Assembly (NCBI GenBank): GCA_964473645.1
Contig: CAYYPW010000007.1
Span: forward strand, 62,001-126,000
Length of the DNA stretch: 64,000 bases
From: HdN1 sp964473645
GTDB lineage: Bacteria; Pseudomonadota; Gammaproteobacteria; Pseudomonadales; Ketobacteraceae
Direction: 5' to 3'
In this document: positions 19,801 through 29,708 of the stretch, piece by piece
Layout of the letters: each line of letters opens with the position of its first letter
How positions within the stretch are numbered: the stretch's first letter is position 1
Position numbers and translations under genes: made by a program
Notes under the pieces: generated by a model
What the model was told of the DNA's origin: nothing
The model's database searches: none
The model's input: the letters and a program-made list of their open reading frames with translations, nothing else

Positions 19801-22800
19801 TCAGGTAGCGTTGCAATTTTTCTGTCGCTTCTGCGTTGTTGAATCGACTCCAGTCATAACGGGAGATGCTCGGTTCGACAGAAGCGTGAACAACTTGCAA
19901 GGGCGACTCGACACCCTCCCACAGAAATCCGGTGCGTAAAATGGCATGGCGCTGTATGACCTGTTTCCAGGCATCAAACATGGCGGATTCATCCACCTTG
20001 CCATGGAAAGGCACACTGATCTGATCGAAGTACACCCATGAGCCCGGCTCATACAGGCTATGGAACAGCATCCCTTCTTGCACGGACGACAAGGGATACA
20101 CAGCCTCGATCGCCTGACGGCCCGGGAACAAACGATCAATGGTTGGTTGATCGAGTTTCGCCAACGGGAAATCGGAGGGCGTAAAGCCACCATTATTTGC
20201 TTGTTGGCAAAGAGCTATCAGTTGACGCAAATGCGCGATGTACTGTTGTGCAAGTTTATGCACAGTTGCTTCATCATGCAATGCATTGCTGTATCGCCAG
20301 GAAAGCGTGAGCACGTTATCCAGCACTCGCCCACTCACTTCAAAGGCATAACGGCGTTCACCCGTGGCCGCCAACTCGCTGCCCGGGTTTTCACTGGCTC
20401 GACGAATGACACCGCCCGCCTCTTCTACCTGGTCCAACTGACCCAGATAGTTGAAGGAGAGTAACGCTTTTGGCAAGTGGCCAAGCGTACGCCGCACTTC
20501 TTCACTTGAGGACAAATAACGTAGAACACCAAAGCCGAAGCCTTTGTGGGGAATACTGCGCAACGCTTCCTTGGTGGTTTTGATGGCGACGCTTTCATCG
20601 CCTTTTTCCAGCGGCAACACCACCGGGTAGAGACTGGTGAACCAACCTACCGTACGCGAAATATCGATATTATCTCCGAGGTATTCGCGCCCGTGACCCT
20701 CCAGGTCGATGAGTACGCGCTCACCACCCGCCCGCTCTCCACCTATCCAATCGCCCAGCGCACGGCCAAGCGCCGTCAGCAGAAGGTCATTGATTTCGGT
20801 GTGATAGCAGGTGTGGGTTTCTGTGAGTAGTGCGCGAGTTTCTTCGACGGTCAGTGCCACATCCAGCGTCTTTACACTGGCAACAGTATTGTTGCCCTGT
20901 TTGTCGAGCGGCAACTTGGCATAACGCTGTGTGGCCACTTGTTGCCAATAGCGATACTCCTCTTGCATGACGTCGCTGTTGGCATGTGCCTGCAAAGCTG
21001 CAACCCATTGGCGATAAGAAGTCGCCTTCTGGCCCAGCTCGACCTTATTACCGCCCATGACTTGTGCCAGCGCGGTTTGCAAGTCTTCCAGCAGAATTCG
21101 CCAGGAGAACACATCCACCACCAAGTGGTGAATAACGACCAGCATGCGTGCTGCCTGAGCGGGTCCAAGATCGAAGTAAACCACCTTCAACATGGGCCCC
21201 TGCTGCAGATTGAGTTGTGCCTGCGTATGCTCGGCCATTTCCTCGATCTGAAAACGCAACGACGTTTCAGGAACCTTGCGAAAATCCACCACGTCAAACA
21301 CGACGTCGAGGAACGACTCGATGTGTTCGAAATCCTTGAAGGTTGCCGTCCACCCCGACACATTGCTGTCGCGGTCTTTATAGTCTCTATCCTTGCTTTC
21401 GGCGAATACCAAACGCAGAGCATCGTGCTGATAGAGCACCGCCTCCCAGGCTTCCTTCAATTGATGCAGAGCGACACGAGCATCGACTTCCATCATGACA
21501 GACTGATTAAAGTGATGCGCATCGGCAGGCAGGTTCTCGAAGAACCATTGTTGAATAGGCAACAAACCCGATTCACCGGTCAGCAACCCCTGCTCGGTCA
21601 GTACATACTGACTAAGCTCAGTGGCCGCTTCAGCCAGCTCGGCAATTGTCTGAAATTCAAAAATCTGCTTGGCCGTAATATGTAAACCACCGCGCTTGGC
21701 GCGACTGATGATTTGAATACTCAGGATCGAATCGCCGCCCAACTCAAAAAAGTTATCGTGGACACCGACGGTATCGGCTTTCAGCACCTGCTCCCAGATT
21801 TCAACCAGGATGCGTTCTTTTTCGTTGCGGGCCGGTACATAGTGCGCTTGCGGCGTGGCTTCAGCCGTAGGCTCAGGCAAGGCGCGCTTGTTCACTTTGC
21901 CGTTCTGCGTGAGCGGAAACTGTTCCATGATCACAAACGCTGACGGCACCATATGCTTGGGCAAATGCTTGCCTGCTTCGCGGCGCAAACCTGCCACATC
22001 CAGCCCGTCACACAAGACGTAAGCCACGAGTTTCTTCTGACCTGGGCCATCTTCCTTGACGACAACGACGGCTTCTTTGACAGCATCAAGACGCGTCAAC
22101 TGCGCTTCGACTTCACCCAGCTCGATACGGAAACCGCGAATCTTCACTTGGTCATCGCTGCGCCCGAGAATTTCAATAAAGCCATCTTCGGTATAACGCG
22201 CAAGGTCACCTGTTTTATAGAGACGCTCGGCATTGCCTTGTGCAAACGGATTGGGCACAAACGCAGCACGCGTTTTCTCAAGATCATTAAGATAGCCAGT
22301 GGCGAGTCCATCCCCCCCTACATAGATCTCGCCAGCAACCCCCACGGGTACGGGCTGCATGTTCTTGTCGAGAATATACGCGGTTGAACCCGAAATACTG
22401 CGGCCGATAGGCACCGTTAGCGCGTTGTCTGCAACGTCACGAATCTCATACCAAGTGGAATAGGTGGTGTTTTCCGACGGGCCATACACGTGCAGGAAAT
22501 GCTTGGGTTTGTAATGACGTGCAATCTTGCGTACTTGTTGCGGATCACAAGCCTCGCCTCCAAACAGCAGATACTTCAACTGCGGAAACAACTGCGGCTC
22601 ATGAATGGCAAAAGCATTGAACAAGGCCGTGGTAATAAAGACGCAATTTACCTTGGTTCTGGCGACTTCGGTGGCAAATGATTCCGGCGTGAGCAACTGT
22701 TCTTTGGAAAATATGACCAGGCTGGCGCCATTTAAAAAGGCGCCCCAAATCTCCCAGGTTGCGGCATCGAACGAGACGTTCGACAAATGCGCCATACGAT

Positions 22801-25800
22801 CACTGGCAGACAAATGAAAATAATTGGCATCAATCACCAAGCGATTGATCGCTAATTGAGTACACACAACACCTTTCGGCTTGCCGGTTGAGCCTGACGT
22901 GTACACCGCATAGGCAATACGCGTGGGATCACCACTGTGACGTAGCTTAAGATTATCCGATGATTTTTCGAGTATTCGCTGCGATTCAACATCCAGCAAA
23001 ATCTGTTTGCTACGCTTTTCAAGCTTCGCAAGTGCGGGTTGCAAGCGTTCGCTATATTCAGAACGCGTGATCAATACCGGCGCCTGCGTATCCGCCAACA
23101 TAAACTCGATACGCTCTTCTGGATAGAACGGGTCTACCGGTAAATAAGCGCATCCTGCTTTGAGCGTCGCCAGCATGGCAACCAGCATGTCGACCGAGCG
23201 TTCCAATGCAATCGCAACGAAATCCTGATCCTTGATACCTTGCTCAATAATATAACGGGCCAACCGATTGGCGCGGCCATTGATATCGCTGTAAGTGTAT
23301 TGGTGTTCGCCGTCCACCACGGCGAGTGCCTGGGGTGCACGTTGCACCTGATGCTCGAAAATCGCATCGACACAGCGATCACGCGGGTAGCCTGAGGGGG
23401 CAGGATTCCACACATGCAAGGCGTTATTACGCTCTTGTTCACTGAGCAACGGCATGCGCAACACCGGTACATCCGGCTGCGCCAGCGCGCCGTGCAGAAT
23501 CACTTCGAGGTGATTCAACATGCGCTTGATGGTGACTTCGTCGAACAAGGTCGCATCGTAAGACAGCTTGAGCATCAGGTTCGCACCCGGCTCAACAATC
23601 AAGGTCAGCGGAAAGTTGGTATGTTCGATGGTGGTGATATGACCCACATCGAGCAGTTCATCAGCTTCGCGAACAGCTTCACCGACGGGATAGTTTTCAA
23701 AGACCAGAATGCTTTCAAACAAACTCTGATCGCCCGGCACTTCAGAATGACGGTGAATATCTACCAATGGCGTGAATTCAAACCGGCGGATGTCCAGCGA
23801 TTCTTCCTGCATGGTTTGCAGCAACGACACAATACGACTGTCGCTATTAACGCGTATGCGTAATGGCAGCGTATTGATAAACAAGCCGACAATATGCTCG
23901 ACGCCCGTCAATTCAGCTGGGCGACCCGATACGGTGGTACCGAAAACCACATCGTTTTCACCGCTATAACGCGCGAGCAACACGCCCCACGCGCCTTGAA
24001 TGACGGTGTTGAGCGTAATGTGATTTTCACGGGCAAATTGTTGTAGACGGCCAGTAAATTCCGTTGAAAAACGCAACTCATCTTCGTCAAACGTTTTAGG
24101 CGTACCTTCTGGCGGCAGTGGCTTTTTGCCGGCTAATGGCGTCGGTGCCTGGAAACCTTCCAGATAATGTTTCCAGAACTGCAATGCATCGGCTTTGTCT
24201 ATGCGCTCCAACCAGCCAATAAAGTCTTCATAGCGACCTGGCGACGGCAGCTGGGGCGCACGCCCCTTAGCCAGCGCGGTATAGATCATGAACACTTCAC
24301 CAATTACCAGCGGCAATGACCAGCCATCAAGCACAATATGGTGGAAGCTCCAGATCAATCGGGCACGTCGCTCGGGCAAGTCGATCCACGACATACGGGT
24401 GAGACCGGGTTTTTCAAAAGCAAAGCCCCGGTGGCGATCCTTCTCCATCCACACGGCGAGTTTGTGTTCTACTTGCGCGGGATCAATATCACGCCAGTCA
24501 AATTCATTGACCTCTGCCGCAATATTATTGTGCACTACCTGCAGGGGGCGATTCATGTCCTGCCAATGGAACGCACTGCGCAATACCGGGTGACGACGAA
24601 TCACCTGGTTCCAAGCATCCTGCAATAATTCACGGGTGACTTCACCCACCACTTCCACACTCAATTGTTCGAAATACACCGTCGAATCGTTATCGAACAA
24701 ACTGTGGAACAACATCCCTTCCTGCATGGGCGAGAGTGGGTAAACCCCTTCTATGCCCTGGGTTTGACCAAACAAACGATCAATACTGATTTGATCCAGC
24801 GCAGCCAGCGGAAAATCCGACGGCGTATAACCGAAGGCATCTTCCTGCAAGCAATGATCGACCAGTCGACGCAAGTTGGTGAGGTAGGTATCGGCCAACG
24901 ACTGAATCGTATCTTCGCTGAAGCGATCAGTGCTGTAGATCCAGTCGACTTGCAACGAGCCTTCCACGATATGGCTATTGATGCTCAGCGTGTGCGACAA
25001 ATCACTCTCAAGGGAATGCTCTTCGCCACGTGACGCCGCCGCCACTGCAAACCAGGGGCTCCCTTCGATCAGGCTATCGAATTGGCCCAGGTAGTTGAAT
25101 ACCACCTGCGCTGCAGGGCGGTTGGCCAGCTCGCGACGCATATTGTCATCGCGGCAGAAATGCTTGAGTGCGCCATAACCAACGCCACGACGTGGCATGC
25201 TGTGCAATCGTTGCTTGTTGATCTTTAAGTTGGAGGCTAATCCCAGTGCAGGATCATAGGTCAGACGTACCGGATATATCGACGTAAACCAGCCTACCGT
25301 GCGACTGAGGTCGATGCGATCATTGAATATTTCACGACCGTGCCCTTCCATGTCGATCAGAAGTTCCTGCCGACCTGTCCAGTCGGCCAGGGTTTTGGCC
25401 AGCGCCGTCAAAAGCAAATCGTTGATGTCTGTGCGGTAGGCACGATTCACATCACGCAATAAATGCGCGGTGTGATCTTGGGCGAGTCGTACCGTCGTGG
25501 TGCGTTGAAAAATGACTTTGTCACTGCCTTCCGGAAAATCAAGAGGCAATGACGTATCACCGCCACTCAGCGTCGCCAACCAGTAATCCAACTCGCTATC
25601 GATGGCACCACTGCGCACATGCTCGGCGAGTGCTTCCACCCATTGTTTATACGAGGTCGTTTTCATCCCCAGCACAATATCTTCGTGCTTGCGAACGGCC
25701 TGCAACGCGCGGGTAAAATCATCCAACAGTACGCGCCACGACACCCCGTCAATCACAAGGTGGTGAATCACCAGTAACAACTTGCGATTGCCATCTGGCA

Positions 25801-28800
25801 TTTTAATGACGCCAGCCGCCAACAAGGGACCACGTTGCAAACTAAGACTCGCCTGAATGGCATTACACTCTGAGGTAATTTCGGCTTCTGCACGATGCAT
25901 ATCACGATTGCTTAAATCGACTGAATGCAAAGTGAAATGTGCCATGCCATCGGGGTTTTCATCATGGAATTGATGAATGCGCGAAGGATCACGCTCAAAA
26001 CGCATGCGTAACGCATCGTGCTGTAAAACGACTGCGCTGAGCGCCGTACCGATTTGGTTTTCGCTAAAATTAAATTCAGGTTTCAGATCCAGCAACACCG
26101 ATTGGTTCCAGTGATGCTCTTGAACAAAACGGTGTTTGAAAAACCATTCTTGCACGGGTGCAAGCAACACATCGCCCATCACCATGCCTTGTTCGGCCAA
26201 TACGGGGGCTTCGACATCACTGGCAACAAGGGCCAGCTCGGCAATGGTCTGGTTTTCGAAAACCTGTTTGGTGGTAATGTGCAAGCCAGCGATTTTGGCG
26301 CGGCTGGTGATCTGAATACTCAGAATCGAATCACCGCCCAGCTCGAAAAAGTTGTCATACACGCCGATATCCTGCAGGTTTAGTACCTGTTGCCAGATAT
26401 CGGTGAGGATCTTTTCATTCTCGTTACGCGGTTTGACCTTCTGCGATTGCGTATCTTCAAAAGCAGGTTTCGGTAACGCACGCCGATCAAGCTTACCGTT
26501 AGCGGTAACGGGTAATGACTCAAGCATTACAAATGCTGAAGGCACCATATATTCGGGCAGTTTTTGCTTCAGCTCAGAACGCAGTTCATGGCTGGTCGGC
26601 ATATGGCCAGCGCAAGGCACAACATACGCCACCAGTTTTTTCACGCCGGGCGTATCTTCGCGTGCGATAACCGCTACCTGCTCTACCGTATTGATACCCG
26701 AAATCGCTTCTTCAATTTCGCCCAGTTCGATACGGAACCCGCGAATTTTCACCAATTGGTCAATACGCCCCAGATACTCGACGTTACCGTCGGCGTAATA
26801 ACGCACCAGGTCGCCGGTCTTGTACATGACCGGATCACCGCCATCATCGAAGGGATTGGGCAGGAATACTTCACGCGTGAGTTCTTCGCGATTTAGATAG
26901 CCGTTAGCCACACCATCGCCCGACGTATACAGCTCACCGGGCACGCCTTGTGGTACCGGGCGACGGTTTTTATCGAGAATATAAATCCGCGTGTTGGCTA
27001 TCGGGCGACCGATGGGCACCGTATGGCGCACATCGTCGACACTGCGCATGGGGAAGCAGCAGGTAAATGTAGTGTTTTCTGTCGGGCCGTAACCGTTGAT
27101 CAAAGTGATGCCCGGTATTTCCATCAGCACCTTGCGAACCAGCGCCGGTGACAACACGTCACCCCCCGCCAGTAATTGTTTGAGGCCGCGTAATTCATCC
27201 AGATGAAACTGCACAAAGAAATGGAACAGTGCTGCTGTCAGCCATGCCGCATTGACGCCATGCGCACGCATGAACGATCCCAAGGCCTCTGCATCCAGTT
27301 GCCCAGGCGGTGCAATGGCAACACTGCCGCCATTCAGCAGTGGGCCCCATAGCTCCAGCGTTGCGGCGTCGAACGAAATCGGGGCGTACTGCAAAAACAC
27401 CACATTTTCATCGAGCGTCATGAAATCGGTATTCAATACCAGGCGCAAAATATTGCGATGCACCACTTCAATGCCTTTCGGCTTGCCCGTCGAACCGGAG
27501 GTGTACATGACATAAGCAGGGGCCGCGGCATCAACCACCACATTTGGCCGTGCACCCCAGGCATTATCCGCACTCGATGTGACGTTAAACAGATCCAGGG
27601 TGATAATTTGCTCATCACCGACCGGCATACGATCGCGCAAATGCGCATGGCAAATCAACACACCGACATCCGCATCTTCCAGCATGTAAACCAGGCGATC
27701 GGTTGGATACGCAGGGTCCAGCGGCACATACGATGCACCCACTTTTATGATGGCGAGCACTGCAGCAACCAATTCGGCACAACGGTCGGCACACAAACCC
27801 ACCCGCTGACCGGGTTTAATACCTTTTTGCAGCAACTCCTGGGCGATGGCATTGGCGAGCCCATCGAGTTGTGCATAGGTCAACATTTTTCCCGGTTCGC
27901 GCACAGCAATGCGATCGGCAAAGCGATCGACAGTGCCCTCGAATATTTGTGCCAGAGACGCTTCACGCTCATACACGCGACGGGTGTTGTTCCAGTCGAT
28001 GAGCAGTTGCTTTTGCTCAGAGGCGCTCAAAAGTTCGATATTGTCGACCGGCACGGCGGGGTTGCGCGCCACTTGCTTGAGCACTTGCACCAAGTGATCG
28101 TGCATGCGGCGAATGGTGTTTTCGGTGAACAACGCCGTGCGATATTCCCAGCTACCCATCAATTTGCCATTCTCTTCGCGCATGGCAAGCGTGATATCGA
28201 ATTTCGAGGTTTGCGATTCTTCGGGCAACACTTCCATTTGCAGGCCGGGCAATTTCAGCGATTGTGTCGGTGTCGCGTTTTGCAGCACAAACATCAGCTG
28301 GAACAACGGCGTGTGGCTCATTTCACGCGGAATGCCCAGCTCGTCTACCAGACGTTCAAAGGGAATATCCTGATGATCGTAAGCGCCCGTCAGGTTTTGC
28401 TGCACCTGTTTCAATAGCGACGAAAAGCTCGGGTTATCGGCCAGATCACTGCGCAGCGCCAGCGTGTTAACGAAACACCCGATCAATGCTTCCAGTTCGG
28501 GACGGGTACGACCCGCAATAGGCGTGCCTACGCAAATGTCGTCTTGTCCGCTGTAACGGTGCAACAGCACCTGCAGCGCCGACAACAACACCATAAACAG
28601 CGTAACGCCCTGCTTGCGGGACAACTCGACCAATGCCTGTGACGTTGTTGCGTCCAATTCAAACAAGACACTGGCGCCCTCATAGGTCATTGTAGGAGGG
28701 CGTGGAAAATCCGTGGGTAATTCAAGAATCGGCACGCCTTCAAGACGGGTGCGCCAGTAATTCAATTGCCGTTCGAGACGCTCGCCAGCCAGCCATTCCC

Positions 28801-29482
28801 GCTGCCATTGTGCATAGTCGGCATACTGGATTTTCAATTCAGGTAACGGCGACGGCAAGTCGCGCTGGAATGCGTTGTAAAGCATGGCCACTTCGCTGAT
28901 CAACACGCCCATCGACCAGCCGTCAGAGACGATATGGTGCATGGTGACGATTAGCACATGGCGATCATTGGCGAGACGGATCAACCGTGTACGCAGCAGG
29001 GGGCCGTTGATCAGATCGAACGGGGTTTGTGCATCACCACGAAAACGACGGGTGATGACTTCTTCCTGCTCTTCTTCGCTGAGGGGTTCGAGCGAAATAG
29101 TGGGCAGTTCCCAACGTTGAGATTCGTTGATGACCTGCCTACCCTGCCCGTCCTCAGACACAAAGGTGGTGCGCAGGGCTTCGTGACGAATGACGATCTC
29201 TTCAAACGCCATCCGCAATGCTTCAACGTCGAGGTTGCCGGTCAGGCGCAGAGCGGCGGAAATATTGTAGCTACCACCACCCGATTGAAACTGATCAAGA
29301 AACCACAGCCGTTGCTGGGCGTACGACATCGGCAGCCGATTGTCGCCACGCGGGAAAGTCTGGATGCCCTCTTTCTTGACCTGTGGGGTCTGGGCCTTTT
29401 TCTTCTGCAATTGCTTGAGAAGAATCTCCCGCTGCTCGGGGGAAAGACTCGCCAATCTCTTGAGTAACTGCTTATCGTTCAT
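16847..29482 (-). CDS. NRPS gene B: C-A-PCP-E, C-A-PCP-E, C-A-PCP
   Basis: 4211-residue synthetase with three modules. Approximate residues: helical head 1-30; C 45-490 (HHIVSDGW); A 505-1000; PCP with Ser1052 (LGGDSILSIQ, the form that precedes E domains); E 1100-1550 (HHLVIDGVSW); C 1580-2020 (YPLSPMQEGMLFHSL, D-accepting type); A 2035-2540; PCP Ser2585; E 2630-3090 (HHLVVDVFSW, altered); C 3128-3570 (D-accepting type); A 3590-4100; PCP Ser4150; acidic tail ...DDEEDFEEGTL. Codes read by alignment to GrsA: DALWLGGTFK (close to the valine code DAFWIGGTFK), DAWFLGVTYK and DAFFFGMTYK (hydrophobic, unassigned). Two D-configured residues would be expected if both E domains work. The stop overlaps the gene C start by 4 bp. 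Confidence 0.97.
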   Translation of the reverse strand: MNDKQLLKRLASLSPEQREILLKQLQKKKAQTPQVKKEGIQTFPRGDNRLPMSYAQQRLWFLDQFQSGGGSYNISAALRLTGNLDVEALRMAFEEIVIRHEALRTTFVSEDGQGRQVINESQRWELPTISLEPLSEEEQEEVITRRFRGDAQTPFDLINGPLLRTRLIRLANDRHVLIVTMHHIVSDGWSMGVLISEVAMLYNAFQRDLPSPLPELKIQYADYAQWQREWLAGERLERQLNYWRTRLEGVPILELPTDFPRPPTMTYEGASVLFELDATTSQALVELSRKQGVTLFMVLLSALQVLLHRYSGQDDICVGTPIAGRTRPELEALIGCFVNTLALRSDLADNPSFSSLLKQVQQNLTGAYDHQDIPFERLVDELGIPREMSHTPLFQLMFVLQNATPTQSLKLPGLQMEVLPEESQTSKFDITLAMREENGKLMGSWEYRTALFTENTIRRMHDHLVQVLKQVARNPAVPVDNIELLSASEQKQLLIDWNNTRRVYEREASLAQIFEGTVDRFADRIAVREPGKMLTYAQLDGLANAIAQELLQKGIKPGQRVGLCADRCAELVAAVLAIIKVGASYVPLDPAYPTDRLVYMLEDADVGVLICHAHLRDRMPVGDEQIITLDLFNVTSSADNAWGARPNVVVDAAAPAYVMYTSGSTGKPKGIEVVHRNILRLVLNTDFMTLDENVVFLQYAPISFDAATLELWGPLLNGGSVAIAPPGQLDAEALGSFMRAHGVNAAWLTAALFHFFVQFHLDELRGLKQLLAGGDVLSPALVRKVLMEIPGITLINGYGPTENTTFTCCFPMRSVDDVRHTVPIGRPIANTRIYILDKNRRPVPQGVPGELYTSGDGVANGYLNREELTREVFLPNPFDDGGDPVMYKTGDLVRYYADGNVEYLGRIDQLVKIRGFRIELGEIEEAISGINTVEQVAVIAREDTPGVKKLVAYVVPCAGHMPTSHELRSELKQKLPEYMVPSAFVMLESLPVTANGKLDRRALPKPAFEDTQSQKVKPRNENEKILTDIWQQVLNLQDIGVYDNFFELGGDSILSIQITSRAKIAGLHITTKQVFENQTIAELALVASDVEAPVLAEQGMVMGDVLLAPVQEWFFKHRFVQEHHWNQSVLLDLKPEFNFSENQIGTALSAVVLQHDALRMRFERDPSRIHQFHDENPDGMAHFTLHSVDLSNRDMHRAEAEITSECNAIQASLSLQRGPLLAAGVIKMPDGNRKLLLVIHHLVIDGVSWRVLLDDFTRALQAVRKHEDIVLGMKTTSYKQWVEALAEHVRSGAIDSELDYWLATLSGGDTSLPLDFPEGSDKVIFQRTTTVRLAQDHTAHLLRDVNRAYRTDINDLLLTALAKTLADWTGRQELLIDMEGHGREIFNDRIDLSRTVGWFTSIYPVRLTYDPALGLASNLKINKQRLHSMPRRGVGYGALKHFCRDDNMRRELANRPAAQVVFNYLGQFDSLIEGSPWFAVAAASRGEEHSLESDLSHTLSINSHIVEGSLQVDWIYSTDRFSEDTIQSLADTYLTNLRRLVDHCLQEDAFGYTPSDFPLAALDQISIDRLFGQTQGIEGVYPLSPMQEGMLFHSLFDNDSTVYFEQLSVEVVGEVTRELLQDAWNQVIRRHPVLRSAFHWQDMNRPLQVVHNNIAAEVNEFDWRDIDPAQVEHKLAVWMEKDRHRGFAFEKPGLTRMSWIDLPERRARLIWSFHHIVLDGWSLPLVIGEVFMIYTALAKGRAPQLPSPGRYEDFIGWLERIDKADALQFWKHYLEGFQAPTPLAGKKPLPPEGTPKTFDEDELRFSTEFTGRLQQFARENHITLNTVIQGAWGVLLARYSGENDVVFGTTVSGRPAELTGVEHIVGLFINTLPLRIRVNSDSRIVSLLQTMQEESLDIRRFEFTPLVDIHRHSEVPGDQSLFESILVFENYPVGEAVREADELLDVGHITTIEHTNFPLTLIVEPGANLMLKLSYDATLFDEVTIKRMLNHLEVILHGALAQPDVPVLRMPLLSEQERNNALHVWNPAPSGYPRDRCVDAIFEHQVQRAPQALAVVDGEHQYTYSDINGRANRLARYIIEQGIKDQDFVAIALERSVDMLVAMLATLKAGCAYLPVDPFYPEERIEFMLADTQAPVLITRSEYSERLQPALAKLEKRSKQILLDVESQRILEKSSDNLKLRHSGDPTRIAYAVYTSGSTGKPKGVVCTQLAINRLVIDANYFHLSASDRMAHLSNVSFDAATWEIWGAFLNGASLVIFSKEQLLTPESFATEVARTKVNCVFITTALFNAFAIHEPQLFPQLKYLLFGGEACDPQQVRKIARHYKPKHFLHVYGPSENTTYSTWYEIRDVADNALTVPIGRSISGSTAYILDKNMQPVPVGVAGEIYVGGDGLATGYLNDLEKTRAAFVPNPFAQGNAERLYKTGDLARYTEDGFIEILGRSDDQVKIRGFRIELGEVEAQLTRLDAVKEAVVVVKEDGPGQKKLVAYVLCDGLDVAGLRREAGKHLPKHMVPSAFVIMEQFPLTQNGKVNKRALPEPTAEATPQAHYVPARNEKERILVEIWEQVLKADTVGVHDNFFELGGDSILSIQIISRAKRGGLHITAKQIFEFQTIAELAEAATELSQYVLTEQGLLTGESGLLPIQQWFFENLPADAHHFNQSVMMEVDARVALHQLKEAWEAVLYQHDALRLVFAESKDRDYKDRDSNVSGWTATFKDFEHIESFLDVVFDVVDFRKVPETSLRFQIEEMAEHTQAQLNLQQGPMLKVVYFDLGPAQAARMLVVIHHLVVDVFSWRILLEDLQTALAQVMGGNKVELGQKATSYRQWVAALQAHANSDVMQEEYRYWQQVATQRYAKLPLDKQGNNTVASVKTLDVALTVEETRALLTETHTCYHTEINDLLLTALGRALGDWIGGERAGGERVLIDLEGHGREYLGDNIDISRTVGWFTSLYPVVLPLEKGDESVAIKTTKEALRSIPHKGFGFGVLRYLSSSEEVRRTLGHLPKALLSFNYLGQLDQVEEAGGVIRRASENPGSELAATGERRYAFEVSGRVLDNVLTLSWRYSNALHDEATVHKLAQQYIAHLRQLIALCQQANNGGFTPSDFPLAKLDQPTIDRLFPGRQAIEAVYPLSSVQEGMLFHSLYEPGSWVYFDQISVPFHGKVDESAMFDAWKQVIQRHAILRTGFLWEGVESPLQVVHASVEPSISRYDWSRFNNAEATEKLQRYLIDDRNLGFNFRKPGVLRFSWIKMPANADSTETHQFVWSFHHILLDGWSLPIVFGELFAAYDALTSGQPLNLSRAPSYQSFIGWLQKQDRKAAEAFWRQYLHGFAAATPIPVKNSTAVIKHKLDDAANHADRYREMEVVLHGNVLNKLQSIAKQHHLTLNHVMQGVWAVLLQRYSGENDIVFGTTVSGRPADLPGVEQMVGLFINTLPLRLLVDPDKGFIHWLQKMQSTQVELKRYESTSLVDVQQWSEVGGKQPLFESILVFENYPIDDSLEQSQASLRIGEVEAFQQTNFPLTLIGIPVKDSLIVRFSYDSIQFEAPVISRMLHHIAQLMEGVASHPGAPIRDLNMLTADEVQRMTVEWNNTDREIPSSKSLGQLFDAVAARHGSIDAWHMNGRRVTYAQLLDKANRMAAYLLSCGVKPGDRIVISFERSLEMIVGVLGILKAGASYVPLDPAYPEDRLQYMVTDTQTPVIITSKRSVERFTFAANSGQSRVIAWEDIVDLLARLPGVHTTVVAPGGGDAVACVIYTSGSTGRPKGVLLPHKGLTRMVFNTNYWVNQPGEKLSHAASLSFDAASFEIWGAMLNGLTLVGIDKDIVLQPEKFAALLRQEKVEHVFVTTALMNIMSKQVPDVFAHARYVFFGGEACDPNQVRAILTHPARPAHLMHMYGPCENSTYSTGYEVKEVLPGATTVPIGYSIANSTLYLLDNERRPVPVGVPGEIYVGGVGLAHGYLNRPDLTEAAFMADPFSAVPGARMYKTGDLGRFLEDGALEIIGRADDQVKIRGFRIELGEIENVIAHQPGVQDICVLARQDEPSASKTLVAYLKMREGVTPNVVEMRARIRQRLPDFMVPAAFVFLDALPITPNGKVDKKALPKPSTDAFVTQDFVGARNAVEVALSDIWAEVLNVAKVGIYDDFFELGGHSLLVTKVASRIKDKLSIELPLRTLFEVPTIAALGEIISSLTYQPEQDSAQADDEEDFEEGTL
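21110..21130 (-). other. Altered active-site motif in the second E domain of gene B
   Basis: Residues 2785-2791 read HHLVVDV where the family motif, and the first E domain of the same protein, have HHxxxDG. The codon at 21110-21112 (minus strand GTG) encodes Val in place of the conserved Gly. Both His residues and the Asp are kept. Activity may be reduced or lost, but this is not certain. Confidence 0.85.
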
Positions 29483-29582
29483 TAAACCATGGCCTGTCTT
29501 TTTATTGTTCTGATGGCGGTGTCGGGTGCTGCCGGTTTACCGGTTCAGCCCCAGGCCGTGTTATATCTGCTGCGCGCAAAGC

Positions 29583-29608
29583 AAAAAAGCCGAAAAAGAA
29601 TCGGCTAT
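29583..29608 (-). terminator. Rho-independent terminator between NRPS genes A and B
   Basis: Read on the minus strand: AGCCGA stem, TTCTTTT loop, TCGGCT stem, immediately followed by six T. It lies in the 226-bp gap between gene A (stop at 29709) and gene B (start at 29482). It would attenuate or end transcription from the gene A promoter, so B-C-D may depend on read-through or on their own promoter in 29483-29580. Confidence 0.7.
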
Positions 29609-29708
29609 TTTAATTCAGTTGCGAACTCATGCCCAGACCTGGCAGTCACTAGGACTGCCGTTCCGTTCTCATTTTGAGCGCTCCCTTTCAGGAGCAACCC
29701 ATCTGAGC

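Noticed and set aside
27458..28417. 319-codon plus-strand frame inside NRPS gene B
   Set aside because: Antisense shadow of the first module of gene B. His/Gln/Arg-rich, no recognisable domain, no ribosome-binding site.
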